A stretch of 37,893 nt of DNA, taken from the NCBI GenBank assembly GCA_017650905.1, contig JAGCDZ010000056.1:1-37893 (forward strand). The letters are read 5' to 3'. This DNA comes from Prevotella sp. GTDB lineage: Bacteria; Bacteroidota; Bacteroidia; Bacteroidales; Bacteroidaceae. Positions 30,656-37,893 of the stretch are shown here, piece after piece (position 1 is the stretch's first letter; every line of letters begins with the position of its first letter). Position numbers and translations under genes: made by a program. The notes beneath the pieces are model-generated. The model made no database searches. It was given only the letters and a program-made list of their open reading frames with translations, and was not told the DNA's origin.

Positions 30656-32317
30656 TTATCTCTTCAGTTCCAGGTCGTTGGCTGCATACTTGGCATAGAA
30701 TGCATCTTGAACGGCCTTGTTGAGAGCCTCTTTCATATCATTCTTGTTACCCATGCGGTTGTAGAGAATGGCCTTCAGATATTCTGTTGTAGCATCGGGG
30801 TTCTTCACGTATTTCAGTGTGACGGCAGCCGATGCGTAGTTTTTGTTCAGAATCTGTGCAAGGGCAGCACTGTTAGAATAAATCTCTGCGAAATCCTGCT
30901 CTGCCTGTGCAAAATTACCTTGTGCAAGGTGCAGGTTGCCGAGCACCTCGTTCAGACCATTGGCACCAGTAGCAGCAGCAATATATCGCTCAGCAGTGCT
31001 CAAGTCACCAGACTGCAGGGCCAGCATGCCAAGATTAGCCTGAGCCTCGGGCAGATTAGCCGACAGGCTCTGTGCTTTCTGAATATACTGCTTAGCAGCA
31101 TCGTAGTTGCCACGTGCATACTGGATGGTTGCCAAGTTGTTATAAGCACGTGCATCGTTGGGGTACACTTCTGTGGCAATCTTATAGATATCCTCTTTTT
31201 CGTTGAGGCTCTCCTTCAAAGCTGCACCATAGAGCAACTCCTCGATGCTCAGTTTGGTGGCATCATTCTTGATTTGAGCAACAATCTGATCGTCAGAACG
31301 GCCTACGGTCTCATAATTGATGGTCAAACGGGCACGACGCAGCTGGGGCAAGATGCCATCAGCTAACTCACGGAAGGCAGAGCTGATGTTCTTAATCTGC
31401 TGCTCACGCTCCTCAGGATCCTTATACATAGAGAGAACGCGCAAGATGACATCTTTGTCCTGAATGTCGCTGGCCTTCACCAACTCCTGGAATCCCTCCC
31501 AGTCCTGAGCGGTATACTTGGCATCGACATTAGCCTGCATCTGAATGCGCTTCAGCTCTTGGTTCACATACTGCTCAGAGTTCTTCTGACGCTCAGCAGC
31601 CAGACGGTCGTTGATGGAGAAGCCACCATCGGGTGATGCGTAGGCGGATACTTCTACATTCTCAAGGTTCAGACCCTCACGGTCGGCATTGATTTTCTGG
31701 AGCATCTTCACAAACTCCTGCACAGAGTTGTTGGCCAATTCGCTCTTGCGGAGGTTTGCCTGCTGAATCAGGAACTTGATATTAGCTTCCTGTTTCTGCT
31801 TATTGATGCGCTGGTAAGCATCTGGCGAGATGGCTGTCTGAGCAGAGGTCAGCGTCTTCTTATAAAGTTCAGAAGTAGCAATGATTCCTTCAGCAACTTT
31901 CACCTCGGGCACCTTCATCTGCTTATTGCCGATACGAGCCAAGAAGGTCAAATACATATCGGCCTTGTTGTCGTCAGCATACTGGAAGTTGGTCTTCATC
32001 GTGTAGTTGCCACCTAGACGATAGGAGATGGTCTGATCGTTGCCCATCACCTTCTCACCTTGGAATGTAGCACTATTGCCCTTCACGATAGTACCATTTG
32101 AGTAACGCAACTCAGGCATGACGGTCACTACAGCCTTACGTTTCATGTATTTCTCTGGGAAATGACCATTGATGGTAGCGGGTACCGTTCCTGCTTGTGT
32201 CTCCAGAGGATTGGGGGTCACATTGAAGTTATCGGCCGATAAGGGGCCCAACTTGGAGCATGATGCGAAAAGCATCATTGTAGCAGCCGATAAAAGAAAA
32301 AGATGTTTGTTCTGCAT
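30656..32317 (-). CDS. TPR lipoprotein with an OmpA-like segment
   Basis: An envelope protein of 553 aa. The start is placed at 32317 because it gives a lipoprotein signal peptide ending FASC; the longer open frame would run through the tRNA gene. The N-terminal half is beta-rich. The stretch VEVSAYASPDGGFSIND with nearby RLAAERQ (residues about 215-240) resembles the OmpA C-terminal peptidoglycan-binding motif. The last 170 residues form tetratricopeptide repeats (ARAYNNLATIQYARGNYDAAKQYI-type, in outline). A role in cell-envelope assembly is plausible. No promoter lies between it and the tRNA, so they may be co-transcribed. Confidence 0.83.
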   Translation of the reverse strand: MQNKHLFLLSAATMMLFASCSKLGPLSADNFNVTPNPLETQAGTVPATINGHFPEKYMKRKAVVTVMPELRYSNGTIVKGNSATFQGEKVMGNDQTISYRLGGNYTMKTNFQYADDNKADMYLTFLARIGNKQMKVPEVKVAEGIIATSELYKKTLTSAQTAISPDAYQRINKQKQEANIKFLIQQANLRKSELANNSVQEFVKMLQKINADREGLNLENVEVSAYASPDGGFSINDRLAAERQKNSEQYVNQELKRIQMQANVDAKYTAQDWEGFQELVKASDIQDKDVILRVLSMYKDPEEREQQIKNISSAFRELADGILPQLRRARLTINYETVGRSDDQIVAQIKNDATKLSIEELLYGAALKESLNEKEDIYKIATEVYPNDARAYNNLATIQYARGNYDAAKQYIQKAQSLSANLPEAQANLGMLALQSGDLSTAERYIAAATGANGLNEVLGNLHLAQGNFAQAEQDFAEIYSNSAALAQILNKNYASAAVTLKYVKNPDATTEYLKAILYNRMGNKNDMKEALNKAVQDAFYAKYAANDLELKR

Positions 32318-32360
32318 AAAAATAATTCGAATTGTTTTTAAGGATATAATGTGTGCCATG

Positions 32361-32380
32361 AGCGGGCATTGCAGCCCGCT
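32361..32380 (-). terminator. GC-rich hairpin between tRNA-Leu and the TPR gene
   Basis: AGCGGGC (32361-32367) pairs with GCCCGCT (32374-32380) around a 6-nt loop. No T run follows on either strand. It may define the 3' end of the tRNA precursor. Confidence 0.35.
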
Positions 32381-32409
32381 TGGGGCATTTCTTGCCAAAG
32401 CAAGCGTTG

Positions 32410-32495
32410 TGCCGCGAGCGGGACTCGAACCCGCACGACCGTTTCGGGTCAAGGGATTTTAAGTCCCTCGTGTCTACCAATTCCACCATTGCGGC
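32410..32495 (-). tRNA. tRNA-Leu (anticodon UAA)
   Basis: An 86-nt cloverleaf with a long variable arm, as expected for a class II tRNA. The anticodon loop CTTAAAA carries TAA. The T-arm is GCGGG-TTCGAGT-CCCGC. The acceptor stem pairs well except for A6 opposite C67. The discriminator is A73, and CCA is not encoded. It has a perfect promoter at 32509-32540. Confidence 0.93.
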
Positions 32496-32508
32496 GCGTT
32501 TTCATGTG

Positions 32509-32540
32509 CAAAGGTACGGCTAATTCCCGAAACCGCCAAA
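32509..32540 (-). promoter_or_regulatory. tRNA-Leu promoter
   Basis: On the minus strand, TTTG (32540-32537), a 20-nt spacer, and TACCTTTG (32516-32509) followed by CA: an exact consensus match. Confidence 0.8.
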
Positions 32541-32554
32541 TATTTTATCAATTA

Positions 32555-32587
32555 TTTAGGAGCATCAAGAAATTTTTGTTACCTTTG
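32555..32587 (+). promoter_or_regulatory. argS promoter
   Basis: TACCTTTG (32580-32587) followed by CA, with TTTA (32555-32558) at the -33 position after a 21-nt spacer. It is divergent from the tRNA promoter. Confidence 0.65.
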
Positions 32588-32605
32588 CACCCAAATTTAG
32601 TTGAG

Positions 32606-32625
32606 AGTTTATAGTTTATAGTTTA
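32606..32625 (+). repeat. AGTTTAT heptamer repeat in the argS leader
   Basis: AGTTTAT repeats almost three times and ends four bases before the argS ATG. The same heptamer array precedes tsf (35961-35991). Confidence 0.7.
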
Positions 32626-32628
32626 GAG

Positions 32629-34416
32629 ATGAATATAGAAGCATTGATAAGTAAAGCTGCAGGTGAGGCTGTGAAGGCCCTCTATGGTATGGATGCTATG
32701 GAAAAGATGCTGCAGTTGCAGAAAACGAGAAGTGAGTTCGAGGGAAATCTGACATTGGTGGTGTTCCCCTTTGTAAAGGCTGCCAAGAAGAGTCCTGAGC
32801 AGACGGCCCGGGAAATTGGCGATTATCTAGTACAGAATTGCTCCGCTGTGGAGAAGTTCAATGTGGTAAAGGGCTTTCTCAACCTGAGTATTGGTGATGG
32901 TGCATGGGTGGAGTTGCTTAGTGCCATCGATGCCGATGACAATTTTGGATTGAAGCAGGCCACTGCTGATTCTCCTCTCGTGATGATTGAATATTCTTCA
33001 CCTAATACGAATAAGCCCCTCCACCTCGGCCATGTGCGTAACAACCTGCTTGGCTGGTCGCTGGCTCAGATTATGGAAGCCAACGGCAACAAGGTGGTGA
33101 AGACCAATATCGTGAACGATCGTGGTATCCATATCTGTAAGTCGATGCTCGCCTGGCTGAAATACGGCAATGGTGAGACACCGGAAACTTCCGGCAAGAA
33201 GGGTGACCATCTGATTGGCGACTATTATGTGGCCTTCGACAAGCACTACCGCGAGGAAATCAAGGAACTCGTGGCCCAGGGTATGGACGAGGAGCAGGCC
33301 AAACAAGAGGCTCCCCTCATCAAGGAAGCCCATGAGATGCTGGTCAAGTGGGAACAGAACGATCCTGAGGTGCGTACCCTTTGGGAGAAGATGAACAACT
33401 GGGTGTATGCCGGCTTCGACGAGACTTACAAGAAACTGGGTGTCAGCTTTGATAAGATCTATTACGAGTCGCAGACCTACTTAAAAGGTAAGGCAAAGGT
33501 AGAGGAAGGTCTTGCCAAAGGCCTCTTTGAACGTCACAAAGATAATTCAGTATGGGCAGACCTCACTAATGAGGGCCTTGATAAAAAACTGTTGTTGCGT
33601 TCCGACGGCACCAGTGTCTATATGACACAGGACATCGGTACTGCCGAGATGCGATTCCAGGACTATCCCATCGATAAGATGATCTATGTCGTAGGCAATG
33701 AGCAGAACTATCACTTCCAAGTACTCTCCATTCTACTTGACCGCTTAGGTTTTAAATGGGGCAAAGAATTGGTACATTTCTCATACGGAATGGTGGAATT
33801 GCCTAATGGTAAGATGAAGAGTCGCGAGGGAACCGTCGTTGATGCTGACGACCTGATGCAGTTGATGGTGGATGATGCCTTGAAGACCTCTCTCGAACTG
33901 GGTAAGTTTGCTGATATGACCGATGAGGAGCGCAATGAGATTGCCCGCATCGTGGGTATGGGTGCTTTGAAGTATTTCATCCTCAAGGTTGATGCCCGCA
34001 AGAACATGCTCTTCAATCCTGAGGAGAGTATCGACTTTAATGGTAATACAGGTCCGTTTATTCAGTATACCTATGCCCGCATCCGCTCGATTCTGCGCAA
34101 GGCTGAAGGCTTGTCTAGTTCAACTAGTCTGACTAGTATGACTAGCCTTAACGAAAAAGAGGTTGAGCTGATTCAGAAGATGAACGAGTTCGGGGCTGCT
34201 GTCGAGCAGGCCGGTAAGGACTACTCACCCTCTGGCATCGCCAACTATTGCTACGAGCTCACAAAGGTGTTCAACCAGTTTTATCACGACTACTCGATCC
34301 TCAATGAGCCCGATGAGCAGAAGAAGCTCTTCCGCCTCGTATTGGCCAAAAATGTGGCAAAGATTATAAAGAACGGTATGGGTCTGCTTGGCATCGAAGT
34401 GCCAGAGCGTATGTAA
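32629..34416 (+). CDS. argS: Arginyl-tRNA synthetase
   Basis: Charges tRNA-Arg in the cytoplasm. At 595 aa it has the normal length. The class I HIGH motif is HLGH (residues 132-135) within SSPNTNKPLHLGHVRNNLLG. The KMSKS equivalent is GKMKSREG, typical for ArgRS. The DALR anticodon-binding domain is at the C-terminus. Residues 496-507 are an odd low-complexity insert (T-S-L, T-S-M, T-S-L) encoded by 9-nt tandem repeats, at the junction to the anticodon-binding domain. RNase HI follows after 8 nt. Confidence 0.95.
   Translation: MNIEALISKAAGEAVKALYGMDAMEKMLQLQKTRSEFEGNLTLVVFPFVKAAKKSPEQTAREIGDYLVQNCSAVEKFNVVKGFLNLSIGDGAWVELLSAIDADDNFGLKQATADSPLVMIEYSSPNTNKPLHLGHVRNNLLGWSLAQIMEANGNKVVKTNIVNDRGIHICKSMLAWLKYGNGETPETSGKKGDHLIGDYYVAFDKHYREEIKELVAQGMDEEQAKQEAPLIKEAHEMLVKWEQNDPEVRTLWEKMNNWVYAGFDETYKKLGVSFDKIYYESQTYLKGKAKVEEGLAKGLFERHKDNSVWADLTNEGLDKKLLLRSDGTSVYMTQDIGTAEMRFQDYPIDKMIYVVGNEQNYHFQVLSILLDRLGFKWGKELVHFSYGMVELPNGKMKSREGTVVDADDLMQLMVDDALKTSLELGKFADMTDEERNEIARIVGMGALKYFILKVDARKNMLFNPEESIDFNGNTGPFIQYTYARIRSILRKAEGLSSSTSLTSMTSLNEKEVELIQKMNEFGAAVEQAGKDYSPSGIANYCYELTKVFNQFYHDYSILNEPDEQKKLFRLVLAKNVAKIIKNGMGLLGIEVPERM
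34114..34149 (+). repeat. 9-nt in-frame tandem repeat inside argS
   Basis: Units ACTAGTCTG, ACTAGTATG and ACTAGCCTT are preceded by a weaker unit TCTAGTTCA. Each keeps the reading frame and encodes Thr/Ser-Ser-Leu/Met/Ser. Confidence 0.75.
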
Positions 34417-34424
34417 GTTTATAG

Positions 34425-34889
34425 ATGACTACTCAGAACCCTCCCGATTATCGTCACGATACTGTGCTGCCCTTACATCCTGAGGTAAAGGCAGATGCTT
34501 GGGCTGTGGATGCGGCTTGTAGCGGTAATCCCGGACCGATGGAGTATCAGGCTATCGACTTGCAGACGGGCTATCGTGTCTTTCATTTCGGCCCGATTCA
34601 TGGCACGAATAATATTGGGGAGTTTCTTGCCATCGTCCATGCCCTTGCTCTTTGCTGGAACCAGGGCCTGCACGAAAAGACCATCTATTCAGACTCTTAC
34701 AACGCCATTCTCTGGGTTCAGAAGCGCAAGTGCAAAACCAAGCTCGAGCGCACGCCGCAGACGGAGAAGCTCTATCAGATCATTCTGCGTGCTGAGCAAT
34801 GGCTCAATACGCACAACTTCCGAAATCCCATCATCAAGTGGGAAACGTCGAAATGGGGCGAGGTGCCCGCAGACTTCGGCAGGAAATAA
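34425..34889 (+). CDS. rnhA: Ribonuclease HI
   Basis: Degrades the RNA strand of RNA-DNA hybrids. The 154-aa protein has all four carboxylates: Asp29 (AVDAACSGNPGP), Glu66 (TNNIGEFLAI), Asp90 (IYSDSYNA) and Asp150 (VPADFGRK). The pattern is closer to the Bacillus halodurans type than to E. coli RnhA. There is no N-terminal hybrid-binding domain. It starts 8 nt after argS and is followed by a strong terminator. Confidence 0.88.
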   Translation: MTTQNPPDYRHDTVLPLHPEVKADAWAVDAACSGNPGPMEYQAIDLQTGYRVFHFGPIHGTNNIGEFLAIVHALALCWNQGLHEKTIYSDSYNAILWVQKRKCKTKLERTPQTEKLYQIILRAEQWLNTHNFRNPIIKWETSKWGEVPADFGRK

Positions 34890-34907
34890 GGATTCTTTAT
34901 AAGACAC

Positions 34908-34946
34908 AAAAAATCGGCATTGCAAACGCAGTGCCGATTCTTTTTT
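34908..34946. terminator. Bidirectional rho-independent terminator
   Basis: A 12-bp stem (34912-34923 with 34928-34939, one G.U) with loop AAAC. T6 follows on + (34941-34946) and A6 precedes it (34908-34913), giving a T run on -. It serves rnhA (+) and tsf (-). Confidence 0.92.
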
Positions 34947-34960
34947 ATGTAGACTAATGA

Positions 34961-35956
34961 TTAGTCAGCTACGAGTGTAAAGCGCTTGAAGGCAACAATC
35001 TTCAGATCCTTGTCCTGCTTAGCGAGCCACTGGGCAACAGTAGCCTTGTCGCCATCGCCGAACTGGAACTCCTGGTCAACCAGGCAGCTCTCCTTCAGGA
35101 ACTTCTGAACACGACCTTTGGCGATGTTCTCAATCATAGGCATCTTCAGCTGAGCCTCACCCTCGACCTTTGCCTCAGCAATGATTTTACGGGCTTCGTC
35201 AGCCTGCTCCTTGGTGAGCCAACCCTTAGCTGTGTTGCTCTCGATGTGATCCTCTGAGTCAACGAGGTTGGGGTTGATACCAGCCTTCTTGAGCTTCATC
35301 TCCACGAACTTCTCAACCTGCTCCAGCTTGGTCTTCTCAACGGCAGTCTTGTGCTCCTCGTCGAGAATCTTCTGCTCAACGCTCTGGGCGTCGAGAGCCA
35401 CGGGCTTCATGGCTGCCACCTGCATGGCCAGAAGGTGACCCTGCTCAGCAGCGGGCTTATTGGTCTGTACCATAGTGCAGAGGGTGTGCTTACCCATGTG
35501 GTCATAGATCTCCACGTTGTCACCCTCGAGTGTGAGGTAACCGTCGAGTTCCATCTTTTCACCAGTGATACCAGAACGCTGTGTGACAGCCTCCTGAGCA
35601 CTCTGACCGTTGATGTCGAGGGCCTTTACAGCCTCAAGGTCAGCAGCCTTGGCGGCGATAGCAGCGTCGAGGATGCTCTGCGTCAGAGCGATGAAATCGG
35701 CACCATTGGCCACGAAGTCGGTCTCGCACTTCAGGGCGAGCATAGCAGCAAAGCCGTCCACCTTCTTTACGAGTACACAACCATTAGATGTCTCACGGTC
35801 GCTACGCTTGGCAGCGATAGCCAGGCCACGCTCACGGAGCAGTTCCTTAGCCTTGTCGAAGTCGCCTTCAGCCTCGGTCAGAGCCTTCTTAACGTCAGCC
35901 AGACCTGCGCCGGTCATTGCGCGAAGCTTCTTAATATCGTCAATTGAAATTGCCAT
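34961..35956 (-). CDS. tsf: Elongation factor Ts
   Basis: The nucleotide-exchange factor for EF-Tu. The 331-aa protein has the N-terminal UBA-like domain (LRAMTGAGLADVKKAL), the ETDFVA motif and the long core. It follows rpsB after 39 nt, the conserved order. That gap is almost filled by AGTTTAT-type heptamers. It ends at the bidirectional terminator. Confidence 0.96.
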   Translation of the reverse strand: MAISIDDIKKLRAMTGAGLADVKKALTEAEGDFDKAKELLRERGLAIAAKRSDRETSNGCVLVKKVDGFAAMLALKCETDFVANGADFIALTQSILDAAIAAKAADLEAVKALDINGQSAQEAVTQRSGITGEKMELDGYLTLEGDNVEIYDHMGKHTLCTMVQTNKPAAEQGHLLAMQVAAMKPVALDAQSVEQKILDEEHKTAVEKTKLEQVEKFVEMKLKKAGINPNLVDSEDHIESNTAKGWLTKEQADEARKIIAEAKVEGEAQLKMPMIENIAKGRVQKFLKESCLVDQEFQFGDGDKATVAQWLAKQDKDLKIVAFKRFTLVAD

Positions 35957-35960
35957 AATT

Positions 35961-35991
35961 CTATAAACTATAAACTTTAAACTATAAACTA
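35961..35991 (-). repeat. AGTTTAT heptamer repeats before tsf
   Basis: On the minus strand the rpsB-tsf gap reads as AGTTTAT-type units with small variants, ending just before the tsf ATG. It is the same family as the array before argS. Confidence 0.7.
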
Positions 35992-35995
35992 TTTA

Positions 35996-36853
35996 TTACT
36001 CAGCAGCGGGAGCCTCTTCTTCTGCAGCGGGAGTTGCTTCCTCAACAGGAGCCTCAGCTACGGGAGCCTCTTCCTTGCGGGCCTTGCGGGCCTGACGACG
36101 GGGCTTTACCTCCTCCTCGTCAACCTCAGCCTGAGCGTCAGCAGCCTTCTCGTCAGCCTTCTCTGCCTTGCGCTCCTCGATACCCTCAGCCATAGCGGCG
36201 CAGCAAGCATTGAGGATAATCTCAACACTATCCTTTGCATCGTCGTTGGCAGGGATTACGAAGTCGATGTTGTTGGGGTCAGAGTTGGTATCAACGATAC
36301 CGAATACAGGGATACCCAGACGGTTAGCCTCGCGAACGGCAATCTGCTCTTTCAGCACGTCTACAACGAACAGAGCGCTGGGCAGACGGGTCAGGTCGGC
36401 GATAGAACCGAGGTTCTTCTCCAGCTTGGCGCGCTGACGGGTAATCTGCAGCAGCTCGCGCTTTGACAGGTTACCGTATGTACCATCATTCATCAACTTG
36501 TCGATGTTCGCCATTTTCTTCACGGCCTTGCGAATCGTGGGGAAGTTGGTGAGCATACCACCGGGCCAACGCTCGATGACATAAGGCATATTAATGCTTG
36601 TAGCCTTCTCTGCAATAACTTCCTTGGTCTGTTTTTTAGTAGCGACGAACAGCACTTTCTTGCCACTCTTGGCAATCTGTTTCAGTGCCTCGGCAGCCTC
36701 ATCAATCTTGGCGGCTGTCTTGTGCAGGTCGATGATATGAATACCATTACGCTCGGTATAAATGTAGGGAGCCATTGCGGGGTTCCACTTACGCTTCAGG
36801 TGGCCGAAGTGACAGCCTGCCTGCAGCAACTGGTCAAAATTTGTTCTTGCCAT
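35996..36853 (-). CDS. rpsB: 30S ribosomal protein S2
   Basis: A small-subunit ribosomal protein, 285 aa. The start (TNFDQLLQAGCHFGH then KRKWNPAMAPYIYTERNGIHIIDL, in outline) is typical of uS2. The last 60 residues form a low-complexity tail rich in Ala, Glu and Lys, beyond the E. coli S2 length (241 aa). It is first of the rpsB-tsf pair and follows rpsI by 114 nt; that leader contains a 10-bp hairpin. Confidence 0.96.
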   Translation of the reverse strand: MARTNFDQLLQAGCHFGHLKRKWNPAMAPYIYTERNGIHIIDLHKTAAKIDEAAEALKQIAKSGKKVLFVATKKQTKEVIAEKATSINMPYVIERWPGGMLTNFPTIRKAVKKMANIDKLMNDGTYGNLSKRELLQITRQRAKLEKNLGSIADLTRLPSALFVVDVLKEQIAVREANRLGIPVFGIVDTNSDPNNIDFVIPANDDAKDSVEIILNACCAAMAEGIEERKAEKADEKAADAQAEVDEEEVKPRRQARKARKEEAPVAEAPVEEATPAAEEEAPAAE

Positions 36854-36934
36854 TTTGTTTTCTTACTTTTTAAATTGTTTACTTTCTTTTTAATTCTTCT
36901 TAGAATCAGCCCGATGGTAGTCCAAAGGAATCCA

Positions 36935-36957
36935 GCGGGTTTAGATACTAAACTCGT
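36935..36957 (-). promoter_or_regulatory. Hairpin in the rpsI-rpsB spacer
   Basis: 36935-36944 pairs with 36948-36957 as a 10-bp stem with two G.U pairs and a 3-nt loop. It lies early in the rpsB leader. S2 is known to control its own mRNA in E. coli; a comparable role here is a guess. No T run is present. Confidence 0.35.
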
Positions 36958-36967
36958 CCAGTATCGA

Positions 36968-37354
36968 TTAACGCTTACTGAACTGGAAGCGACGACGAGC
37001 CTTGGGCTGACCTGGCTTCTTACGCTCTACCTCACGGCTGTCACGTGTCAGGAAACCTTCGTCCTTCAGCTTCTTCTTGTCTTCTTCGTTGATTTTCACC
37101 AAAGCGCGGGCGATAGCGAGGCGCAGAGCCTGGCTCTGACCAGTGAAACCGCCACCGTCGAGGTTGGCCTTGATGTCATACTTCTCAGCGACCTCCAGCA
37201 GGTTCAGCGGCTGCTTCACCACATACTGCAGGATAGCTGACGGGAAATAAACTTCTAAATCCTTCTTGTTGATCGTGATCTTGCCTGTACCCTCAGTAAC
37301 ATATACGCGGGCAATTGAGCTCTTACGACGACCTATTGCGTTAATTACTTCCAT
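36968..37354 (-). CDS. rpsI: 30S ribosomal protein S9
   Basis: A small-subunit ribosomal protein of 128 aa. IGRRKSSIARVYV at the start and a C-terminus ending FSKR, which reaches the P-site tRNA, identify uS9. It lies 9 nt after rplM, the conserved order. Confidence 0.97.
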   Translation of the reverse strand: MEVINAIGRRKSSIARVYVTEGTGKITINKKDLEVYFPSAILQYVVKQPLNLLEVAEKYDIKANLDGGGFTGQSQALRLAIARALVKINEEDKKKLKDEGFLTRDSREVERKKPGQPKARRRFQFSKR

Positions 37355-37363
37355 CTTTCCTTA

Positions 37364-37825
37364 TTATTTATACTGGTTAATATCAATTGCCTTTGGCTTC
37401 TGAGCCTCGTGCGGATGTTCTGTGCCCTCATAGATGTAGAGGTTGTTCAGCAGGCTGCGTCCGAGGGGACCCTTTGGCAGCATACCCTTCACGGCGTGAC
37501 GGAGGAATTTCTCCACACCACCATTGCGCTTGCGAAGCTCAGCAGGCGTCTGGAAGCGCTGGCCACCAGGATAACCTGTGTAGCGGGTGTAGACCTTATC
37601 GGTCTCTTTCTTACCAGTAAATACCACCTTATCGGCATTGATAAGGATCACATTGTCACCGCAATCAACATGCGGGGTGAAAGTTGGCTTGTACTTTCCG
37701 CGAATCAGTTTTGCTACCTTAGAAGCGAGACGACCAACAACCTGGTCTGTGGCATCAATCACCACCCACTCCTTCTTCGCTGTTTCCTTGTTCACGGAAA
37801 TAGTCTTGTAACTTAAAGTGTTCAT
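37364..37825 (-). CDS. rplM: 50S ribosomal protein L13
   Basis: A large-subunit ribosomal protein of 153 aa. The ATG at 37825 gives the normal uL13 N-terminus; an upstream ATG would add 21 atypical residues. Family features include VVDATDQVVGRLAS-type text (here VVIDATDQVVGRLASKVAK), HVDCGDNVIL and AVKGMLPKGPLGR. It is the first gene of the rplM-rpsI-rpsB-tsf run. Its promoter is not recognisable in the 68 nt left in the window. Confidence 0.96.
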   Translation of the reverse strand: MNTLSYKTISVNKETAKKEWVVIDATDQVVGRLASKVAKLIRGKYKPTFTPHVDCGDNVILINADKVVFTGKKETDKVYTRYTGYPGGQRFQTPAELRKRNGGVEKFLRHAVKGMLPKGPLGRSLLNNLYIYEGTEHPHEAQKPKAIDINQYK

Positions 37826-37893
37826 TTTTAATTTTACTACTAAAAAACAGTTTAACTTATTAATTAATGTACGCACATAAACCCACATCCGAG

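Noticed and set aside
30656-32452. A longer version of the TPR gene starting at 32452.
   Set aside because: Its first 45 codons run through the tRNA-Leu gene. The ATG at 32317 gives a proper lipoprotein signal peptide.

Overview
The window is chromosomal DNA from a member of the Bacteroidota, most likely Prevotella or a close relative. Gene content and order fit this group (acpP-fabF-rnc; rplM-rpsI-rpsB-tsf; YifB; DUF4369/TlpA-type and TPR lipoproteins; a RpoD-like sigma factor of about 290 aa). So does the -7 promoter element TAnnTTTG, often with TTTG about 20 nt upstream, which can be seen before a dozen genes. Lipoproteins and outer-membrane proteins are common, and Shine-Dalgarno sequences are weak. 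There is no insertion sequence, integrase, phage gene or CRISPR array.

Layout. 156-2755 (+): acyl carrier protein, FabF and RNase III with a long acidic Ser-rich tail. 2833-4977 (-): a two-gene lipoprotein operon with an inhibitory-type serpin. It lies between the real 3' end of rnc and a second, detached copy of that 3' end (5126-5236), so this block looks like a local insertion or rearrangement. 5348-6025 (-): a small outer-membrane barrel. 6207-11662 (+): a geranylgeranyl-reductase-like flavoprotein, a GH3-type acyl-adenylating enzyme, a large Ig-like lipoprotein and a DUF3108 protein.

11659-18106 (-): the most interesting part. An aldo/keto reductase is followed by an STAS anti-sigma-antagonist protein, a short HlyD-like adaptor, an ABC exporter with a C39 (double-glycine) peptidase domain, a second ABC exporter half, and then a 39-codon ORF with a canonical double-glycine leader and a predicted nine-residue product. 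This looks like a minimal peptide export or signalling system with its own cargo and no visible modification enzyme.

18256-25712: a PD-(D/E)XK nuclease, a MATE pump, then a split metal-chelate or cobalamin-type importer. Its ATPase and a CobD-like aminotransferase are on +; its permease, a HAD phosphatase and a Fur-family regulator are on -. A second RpoD-family sigma factor follows. 25740-32317 (-): a hypothetical gene overlapping a putative HExxH metallopeptidase, YifB, a thioredoxin-fold lipoprotein without CxxC, and a TPR lipoprotein. 32410-32495 is tRNA-Leu(UAA). 32629-34889 (+) is argS and RNase HI; 34961-37825 (-) is tsf, rpsB, rpsI and rplM.

Smaller signals recur. Seven- to nine-base tandem repeats sit right before several start codons. 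In two lipoprotein genes a repeat just before the start is complementary to the repeat that encodes the signal peptide. Fourteen-bp palindromes lie at the same distance upstream of the acpP and sigma-factor promoters, and three TTCCCA-N3-TGGGAA palindromes are spaced exactly 22 nt apart.
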